Source of the DNA: Cadophora sp. MPI-SDFR-AT-0126
Taxonomy: Eukaryota; Ascomycota; Leotiomycetes; Helotiales; Ploettnerulaceae
Direction: 5' to 3'
DNA length: 64,000 nt
NCBI GenBank assembly: GCA_020747065.1
Contig: JAGMVK010000011.1
Span: 186,001 to 250,000, forward strand
How positions within the stretch are numbered: the first letter of the stretch is position 1; every line of letters starts with the position of its first letter. Both the position numbers and the translations under genes were made by a program. Below the pieces are notes generated by a model. It made no database searches. It was not told the origin of the DNA and saw nothing but the letters and a program-made list of their open reading frames with translations. Of the stretch, positions 56,755 to 64,000 are shown piece by piece.

Positions 56755-59700
56755 CTAAGACAACGCCTCTTTCGCCCGGGTACAAACAGGACACCCATCT
56801 CTAATCCTATCCCTCAACAATCTCGCATGCGTAACCTTTGCCCCCACACTATGCGTCGCCGTCCACTCTCCATTTTCATCCAACTCCACCTCTGGCGGCG
56901 TGATAGCACCATTTCCCTCATCTCCAAAGTTCAAGAGGTGACTTAAGTGGAAGACATGCCCACACGCGAATCCTACCAAAGTCTCCACCTCGTAATCCGA
57001 GAATGGTTGACGACATCCAACGCAATGGCCTGGTTCAGGAGGTGCAGGTTCGGTTGCGTTCTCGGTGAACTCCTTTGCAATTTCTGACGCCGCGGCACCA
57101 TCAGTGTTCGTTGGAATATCGGAGGTCTCGACGTCGACATGGTGGTTAGGTTTAAGCACGATGTCGAACTTGACGCCTTTGCGCTGACCGGCCCGGAGTG
57201 TCGTTTGAGCGGTAGCGACTTCGCCTCTCAGAACACGAGCGACGCCAGAGGAGATACTATGCTGGATCTCGTATTCTTTGATCATGCGGGAAAGGCCTTC
57301 ACGGAGGCCTTCGATTTCGAGACCTTCAGGTATACGGCGGACGAGTGTGATGGGATTAATGGCTGTGCCAACCTCTTCGAGGAGCCCGCGGATGAAACGC
57401 GGTTTGTCCATTGAGTAGTCGAGGAGGTCGTTCCAGAGTTCGGTGTCGTCTTGGGATTTGGCGAAGGCGATGGCTTGGGAGACGTCGCGGAGGCGGTCGA
57501 TTATGAGGGTGAGAGCGCGTTTGGTTTGCCCAGTTTTGGAGTAGAGGTAGACTAGTTCGGCGATGTAGTCTTTCTCTTCGCATTCTTGCGTTGCCTGGTG
57601 AAGTTAGAGTCCGCTAACAAGTTAGGTATGGAACAAGTACCTTCTCGAACGTGTAGAAGGTTGATGTTTTCAAAAACTCCATCAGTAGTTCTCGATCGTA
57701 CATAGCAAATAAATGTACAGCGAGATCTGCCAAATCGTCAACGAGGACTTTGCTCTCCGCGATCAACTTTTCTCTGCTCTCTCCTGGGTGTTCTTCGATG
57801 CCATCGCCTTTCCATAACGAGCTCAAGTAAAAGAAAAGGTATAAAGTCATGTTCTTTTCCTGCAGTTGAGATACAACGACTTGTGGACTGACAAGTCCAT
57901 GTTGGGCTTCAGTAACGAGCAAAGATATTGCTTCCGAAGTCAGTTCGCGAAGTTCAGCAATTGGAGCGTTTCGCTGCTGCTCCTGCGAAACGCGGAGCAT
58001 AATCAACCCCGGAATGTCGTCCGCGACAGTATCAACTAAGTGATACTCTTTGATCAAGTTCATAGCAGTGTCTGCATCCTGAAGTTGAATGTAACATTTC
58101 AATGCTTCGCGTGGTCGTCCGGCAGCAACGTGGAGCTTCCCCAAGCTCTCCATAACTATTCGCCAATCTCTTCCGACTTCGCCGTCCTCAATACTGTCTT
58201 GGCGAACATCGCGATATTTGAGTTGGTTTTCTAACACCGTTGTGACGCTCTTGATATCAAACAGATCAGGTGGCCACTGATCAAGTAGTTCTCTTATCCT
58301 AGGTCTGTTGCGGGCCGCATAGTGGCCCAAAATCACCTCATAGATCTCCGATTTCAACGGAGGCCGCAGCTGTGTTGTTGGGATGTAGTTTGTTATCTCG
58401 TCAAATTTGCCTGCGCCAACGAAAGTGTAGACATATTCTTCCCACTGCTGTGCAGTTCCGAGAACTTTGCCAGAGACTTTACCAGCATTGATCCAGTCGC
58501 CTGCCTTGATCAATTGTTGGATCCAAAGCTCACCAACTCTGCGCTTTTCCTTCTCCACAGCCGAATTGATCAATTTGCTGGCAGAATTGACTGTTGAAGC
58601 ATCATCATAGAAGTCGTCACCGCTTCCTTGTATTTGATCCGGTGTACCAGGTCCAATTTCTGCAAGCTTCTCTGGTGATGCCGAGATGACTTCGGGGTGC
58701 TCGTCGATCAACTCCCACGCTTCCTTGTTCTTCTCATGTTCGAGAAGCCACGAAAGATGGTCTGAGAGATCTCGCTTTGTCGCCAATATGCAATCGTAAG
58801 GACTGTGCATGAAGATCTTCATTCCTGGCACAGCAATATGTGGATGGGCAGCAGGTGATCGTTGCCCGGGCTTCGCTCGAGCACTACTGGCAACACTGTG
58901 TTTTGCATCAGACCCTTTGCTTCCGTTACTGTGAGTGCTAGCTCCAGAGCTCAGGAGCGTAGTTGCATTGATCGTAGCATTCCACATCCCACTGCCCATG
59001 CCCGCCAAGGCCTCCAATGTCCCACGTGACGACTGAGAAACAGGCGGAGCACGTGCTGCAGGTAACACTCCCAGGTGGTAGTCAGTTGCTGATAGCCTTT
59101 CAAACCGGCTGACTGTGAGAGTATCTGTATCGACTTCCTGAGACGAGTCGAGATCGATGAGACGTAGCTCTGGTGACTTCGCATTTAGCCGCCGTCGAAT
59201 GCCACCTCGTGGCTCACTGCTGGTAGACGCTGTCGATGCTTTGGACTTATGTCCTTTTGGCCGTTCCTCCTCCTCTTCCGTTTCATCAGGTGTAATGTAA
59301 GCAAGAACAAGAAGTAAAGTTGGGGTATATAGCGACAATCCAGAAACAATACAATCCATGCGTAAACTGAACTGTTAGTGATGGTAGGTCGAGTGATTCG
59401 GACTACTCACATTTTCATGATCTCAGGCTTGCCCACTGATCTCTCCCCCACATGTTTACCAACGCCAACACCGCCTGGTTGCACATTGATGATCCAAATT
59501 GTTCCTCCCCATCCAACCACGAGCTTTTCAACCTTCTGACTAATCTTCGATGCCTGTTGCTTCAGTTTCGCAGTCGCGGGAGACGCGACAGAGGTTTCCC
59601 GAGTCTTATCATCTTCATCTGTTTCGAGACTCCTCTCGTCAATCCACTCTGCCCGTCCCTTCCATACACCCGCCATTTCTTCCCATCCATTATCTTGGGG

Positions 59701-60772
59701 CCGGTCAACATGTCCTATCCTTTTCCATGCGGATTCAAGGTCGGAGCTATCAAGATGCAAATGTGATCTCATGATTTTTACTCCGTGTTCGTTGATCCAA
59801 ACCACATATTTGCCTGATAGTGACCACTTGATGGTACTGATAGTGCCCTCTCCAGAATGGAGCACAGAATCCTTTCCGGCATTTCCACCTAGCCCAATAG
59901 CACCCAGCCAGCCCGATGCCGTGGCAGCTGCTGTTCCAGTGGTCGTCGATTGAGACGCTCCCGCTTTCCCGCCAACAGTAAGAACCAGATTCCCAGCTAA
60001 ACCACCTGATATATATGTCCGATCGTTCTTATATTCTGGCGAGAGAGCGACAGCCTGTACTGGTCTTCCAAAGTTCCGTAATTGCACGTCTTTGGGATCT
60101 ACCAGGGACTGGATACAGACGTTTCCATCAATCGAAGATGTCCCAATATATATCGCATTCGATGGTGTGTTGGGGACAAGTTGTATTCGAGGAGTGCGAG
60201 GGGAGGCAGCTGAAGGTTCAGATGTTACAGAGGGGCTTCCTCGTGGCGTTTGCGCTTGGGATGCCACTCTACTGACTCCTTCCGGGACAGGATTGCTCAA
60301 TGGTGGAGGAAATGGAGAGATCGATATGCTCGAGGTAGAGGCAGAATGGGCGTGGTATACTCGTAGGGATTGGAACGATGGTAGGGATAGAACGTGCTAC
60401 CAAAAATAGTCAATGGCTGATCCGCATAGCCAAAAAGAAGACTTACAATGTTTCCATTATGTGTCCCAATGATCTATACACCGTTCAGCATGGTTCCAGG
60501 ACCGCCATTTGCACCGAACATACCATCTTGTCCCCGCCCACCAAGAAACAGCTTGTAGCATCTCCATTCCTGTATACCGATGCCAGTTTGCTCGTCATTC
60601 GGGCATATTTCAGCTTGGGCTCATCTTCCTCCTCATCATCGTCATCGGTCTCCTCTTCTTCGCTGTCCTCCACAGTACCTTCGCCCTCGCCCGTCTCGTC
60701 TTCTCCATCGCGACTCTCCTCCTCCCTCACTGAACTTTCCGTGTCGCCCTGATCTGTAGACTCGTCGGCCAT
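56755..60772 (-). CDS. VPS41: Vacuolar sorting protein 41 (HOPS subunit)
   Basis: Model: complement(join(56755..57594,57641..59366,59411..60396,60447..60473,60524..60772)), 1275 aa. An acidic N-terminus (EEEETDDDDEEEDE) precedes the WD40-type propeller: LKYARMTSKL, IIGTHNGNIHVLSLPS, and IYIGTSSIDGNVCIQSL. The central clathrin heavy-chain repeat region includes SPYDCILATKRDLSDHLSWL, KCYIQLQDADTAMNLIKEY and MYDRELLMEFLKTSTFYTFE. A C-terminal RING-H2-like domain follows (HCVGCRQPF, then FACGHVFH, then GCPVC). It tethers late endosomes, vacuoles and AP-3 vesicles as part of HOPS. Exon 2 is a 27-nt microexon encoding IIGTHNGNI. It shares a short divergent promoter with the DUF155 gene. Confidence 0.95.
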
Positions 60773-61018
60773 GGCGGCGCACTGTGTTGATTACATCTGG
60801 TGGTGACAGCAAGGGAGTGGTTTTGGGGTCGTCGACGTCAACCTGGCCCTGGAGCTTGAGCTTAGCCGAGCTCTCGAAGCTCGGCAGGCCGCCACGATTT
60901 TCTGGAGTGCAGGGCAGAGAAATGTGGAAAGTTTATTAATCACAACACCATGGAATTGTATATTTCAACGACACCTCTCCCACCTTTCTTACGATTATTC
61001 TAATTTCTTCCTAAGAGC
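60773..61018. promoter_or_regulatory. Bidirectional promoter VPS41 / DUF155 gene
   Basis: Only 246 bp separate the two start codons. It contains a perfect 8-bp inverted repeat, GCCGAGCT-CTCGA-AGCTCGGC (60865-60885), a candidate binding site for a dimeric factor. Confidence 0.55.
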
Positions 61019-62292
61019 ATGCAGAGCTTCGGGCGTCAATTATGTTCTCCCAAAGTCCGCCACATGCTTTTTAGTGGCAACATACGACCACATCCTTTGA
61101 GATGTCTCCATGGAACGGCAGCTGGACAAGCTCCACGGAAGCGCAATTTCTTTTCTTCTAATGCGACATTGCAACAGGAATCGACCTCCAATGGAGCAGT
61201 TGAGAATCTGCCACCGGCGCAAAAGCGCAAACCAGTGCGATCACCAGCCGGAAAGACGTCTCTACGGCGAGTAGCCGCGGAGGCGCAGAGGTCTCGAGAG
61301 ACCACTATTAGACGGCACGACGTAGTGGCAGATGGAGAAGGGAGTAACAGGGTAACGGCAATATCAGTGGCAGATCAATTCGATATGGATGCCGTTGCGC
61401 GAATTTTACGATCACACGGCTTTCCCATTGATCCAGATGCGACTGGTTTTGAAATGGACCAAGTCATACATACCAGGGGCGTCAATAATGGGGATATCTT
61501 CGTCTTTCCCTCTGGATCCGTGGTTGCTTGGTCCCTGCCAGAAGATGTCGTGTCAGATTTAGCAACCAAGACCCTGTTACCTGCAGCTGTCACCCCGCAT
61601 ACTGGACAGGTCGAGCTGGAAGATTTAGAATATGCAGAAGACCCCAAACGGGAGAACAGTACCGTGAAAGGAGATGTGATTGTTTTGGGGACCAAGTCAA
61701 GTTCTCAGGGAGAGAAGCCGGAGTATGCCTAGCAGCTTGCAATGCCCAGGATGGTAACTAACTTCCCACCAGGTCTCGAGTTGATACAACGCTGGCAAAA
61801 ATCGCTTTCTCTTCGGGTCTGGCTCGATCTACAAAGCTAGCCGTGTTGGAAACAATGCTGGGGAAATACTTCGAGTCCACTCGAACAATACCTACCACCC
61901 TCTCTCGAGGCTCGAAGCTACCTTTCAATCGACGATTTATGATGCAGAAGACAGGCGAGCTGCTAGAACTGAGAGCGCAGTTAAATCACTATTCCGAACT
62001 GACTGATTCCTTACCAGATCTTTTCTGGGATAGCAGACATGAGCTCGGCCTGGAAGGGTATTACGACCAGGTCGGCAGAGCTCTTGATGTTGGGGTTCGG
62101 ATTAAAGCCCTGAATGAGAAAATGGATTACGCGCAGGAGATTGCATCGATTCTTCGCCAAACGATGAGTGAGAAGCACAGCATCCACCTTGAATGGATCA
62201 TCATTATCCTTATTGCGGTGGAAGTTGGCTTTGAGCTCCGACGGGAGTGGAAAGAGAGGAAGGAAAGATTAGCGAAGGCAGATATCGAATGA
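61019..62292 (+). CDS. Mitochondrial DUF155 protein (RMND1/Mrx10-like)
   Basis: Model: join(61019..61722,61773..62292), 407 aa. The 50-nt intron (GTATGC donor, CCAG acceptor) joins QGEKPE to SRVDTTLAKIAFSSGLARST. The N-terminus is Arg/His/Ser-rich without acids, as in a mitochondrial presequence. The DUF155 core has TRGVNNGDIFVFPSGSVVAW, LARSTKLAVLETMLGKYFE, and DSLPDLFWDSRHELGLEGYY. A single C-terminal transmembrane helix (LEWIIIILIAVEVGF, about residues 374-388) is followed by a charged tail. Homologues are inner-membrane proteins needed for mitochondrial translation and mitoribosome organisation. Confidence 0.92.
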
Positions 62293-63835
62293 TCTGGGAG
62301 CATTTGGTCGTTGACTTTTCGATTACCAGGAGACGGCTGACGACGTTGAAATCAAGCCTTGCAATTGGCGTTTTGGGGAATATTGGCATTTGGTGGTGGC
62401 GTTGAGTTTGACGATACCCCGCTCCATTTCGAGAAGTTACCTCGGCGATCCGGACATTTTTGAAAGATGACATTGGTTCATCAAGCGGACCAGGTGCTAT
62501 CAAGATCTCTTCTACTCTCTTGGCAGACTCTTTTATCTGTTTGGCTTTCGGCCAGACCGCGGACAGATGTCTTGGTTCAGGCTCCTTTCCAAATGTCTGA
62601 CTCGATCTCGACAAGATAGGACATGCTTTCCGTGTCTGCATTGTCTCTGCACCTTATTCCATCTCCATCGCGGCGCCACCCAAGTTCATGATCAGTATCG
62701 CGGCTTCGGATTCTATATGTCCTGCTCTAGAGACAATCTTAGCGGGAGATAGACACTGTCAGGAAAGTTTGACAGCGTTGCCGATCTTAACTCCCGGCCA
62801 GAAAGATGAAATGATGGACCTCAACATTCCCCACAAGCAACCCCACCCCCGCATAAAGCTCAAGTTCGACCTCTGCCGCTCTGCCCATGTCTTTACGGGC
62901 GCTTCCCCGGAAAAGGTTGATTCCCACAAGTAATGAAACCCTTTTTCTGAAAGAGGCAGCTGGACCGTCAGAAACCGGCTGCCGGCGATCCTGCTATCCA
63001 CTCATTTTATCCCTACTGCCCAACGTCTTTTAATATGCCACGGCGACAGGATCATGCACGTACGACAGGCCACCTGGAATCCTAGGCAGCTATCGATGTC
63101 CTACAGACTGCAACATTGACCATGTTGCGTGACGGCTCTTCGAGTCCAGATTTTCCAAGTGGGAGTCTGATATTAAGACATCGCATACGAGCCCATTCGT
63201 TATTCTCAAGGCTTGACAAGAATCTTGACTCGTTTAAGACTTGTGCCAATCACTTGGGCCGGGAGCTTGAAATTAAGTTTCTAACTCAAAAAGCCGGTGC
63301 CTCGGCGCTAGAGTCGAGACCTTGAGGCTCGGCCTTCTCGCCGAGGACGCCATCAACCTTCTTCAACTTCCCCTCTTTCCGCCTCCACCTTTCCAATGCC
63401 TACCCTGCGATGCCGAAGCTATCCTCTCCAACCTGGAGTTCCAGCATTAGCGGGCCTCAAAATATGTGTTCAAAATATCGGACCTTTTGCTAGATGCAGA
63501 GTAGTGCAGAATGTCACTACGCTGCAATTCGTTCCATCACGATGCCAAGTCTGAGCCTCGTGCTTTCCATGCAAGTTGGGTGTGATTCTTGAATCTCTAA
63601 TGATCATGACATCCCATAGTTTTGGTATCCGCTATTCTTGGCATGCATTGTTGAACATGGGGATACCCGGGGTAGGTTCATGGAGCTGTTTATGTTCTGT
63701 GTTCCCCGCACCTGGTCTTAAGCATATAAAGCTGCTGTCCTCCCTGCCTTGTTCTGCGTCTCCAGCCCTTTTCGTCTCCATTTTACGTATTCTGTCTCGT
63801 ATTTCGTCAAAAACCGCAAGTTACAGTCTTTCATC
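62293..63835. other. Intergenic region
   Basis: No gene is supported in 1.5 kb. It is the promoter side of the right-edge transporter and contains the inverted repeat at 63300-63346. Confidence 0.5.
63300..63346. repeat. Inverted repeat CCTCGGCG...CGCCGAGG
   Basis: Perfect 8-bp arms at 63300-63307 and 63339-63346 with a 31-base spacer that itself carries GTCGAG and GCTCGG, about 490 bp upstream of the MFS start. It could form a hairpin or be a paired factor site. Confidence 0.35.
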
Positions 63836-64000
63836 ATGGCTTCTGATCCCGAGAAGATTTCTGTCGAGCAGGTCGAGCGAACCGTCTCGCAAGAATCCAA
63901 TGATGCTCGAATTGCACAATTCACACCTCAAGAGCAGCGAAAGATCATTCATCGGGTTGACCGACGACTTGTGACAACCCTTGGTGCTTTGTACGCCTGC
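63836..64000 (+). CDS. MFS transporter, 5' part (anion:cation symporter/Dal5-TNA1-like)
   Basis: The first 55 codons are visible and the gene runs off the right edge. The soluble N-terminus ends in IIHRVDRRLVTTLGALYAC, matching the conserved entry to TM1 (KVDRRLxxxLxxLY) of fungal allantoate/nicotinate-type MFS carriers. Substrate unknown. The family call rests on this short segment only. Confidence 0.7.
   Translation, partial: MASDPEKISVEQVERTVSQESNDARIAQFTPQEQRKIIHRVDRRLVTTLGALYAC

Overview
The window is nuclear DNA of a filamentous ascomycete (Pezizomycotina). Most genes are broken by several 44-130 nt GT-AG introns with CTAAC/CTGAT-type branch sites. The gene set is typically fungal: a Zn2Cys6 regulator, a DUF5597 glycosidase, an ornithine N5-monooxygenase, VPS41 and many MFS carriers. 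A leotiomycete-like genome is my guess, not something the sequence proves. I rebuilt exon structures by hand from splice signals, reading phase and family motifs. All intact models close in frame.

Layout. 1.5-5.1 kb: a hypothetical protein and a sulfite-oxidase-type molybdoenzyme. 6.0-6.2 kb: a tRNA-Val(AAC)-like gene with a normal 18-nt intron plus a highly abnormal D-loop insertion. 7.2-17.8 kb: an oxidative block with a P450, a His-tailed zinc alcohol dehydrogenase, a salicylaldehyde-type aldehyde dehydrogenase, a MOSC protein and an AIF-like FAD oxidoreductase. 19.2-27.0 kb: a siderophore-like block with an acyl-CoA ligase carrying a PTS2 signal (SidI-like), a 300-aa orphan condensation-like protein and sidA. 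Five exact matches to the iron-repressor consensus ATCWGATAA lie between 18.4 and 28.8 kb, and I found none elsewhere in the window. 27.0-31.2 kb is a gene desert.

31.2-39.2 kb holds a beta-lactamase-fold serine hydrolase, a DJ-1/PfpI protein, an MFS carrier and a FAS1 membrane protein. 40.7-47.4 kb is a compact sugar-use locus: DUF5597 glycosidase, Zn2Cys6 regulator and a divergent sugar/H+ symporter. 47.7-53.0 kb looks like a decaying zone. It has a membrane protein with an E/R-rich 11-residue repeat, a 5'-truncated Gfo/Idh/MocA dehydrogenase, an mRNA cap guanine-N7 methyltransferase copy with two frameshifts, and a KANSL3/TEX30-type hydrolase with a lost splice donor and a frameshift.

54.3-62.3 kb returns to housekeeping: a membrane-anchored alpha/beta hydrolase-like protein, VPS41 (HOPS) and a mitochondrial DUF155/RMND1-type protein sharing a 246-bp bidirectional promoter with VPS41. 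The right edge cuts an MFS carrier.

Working together (inference). The siderophore-like block would make hydroxamate precursors under GATA-type iron repression. The glycosidase, regulator and symporter would import and cleave a beta-galactoside-like sugar. P450, ADH and ALDH form a plausible alcohol-aldehyde-acid oxidation series.
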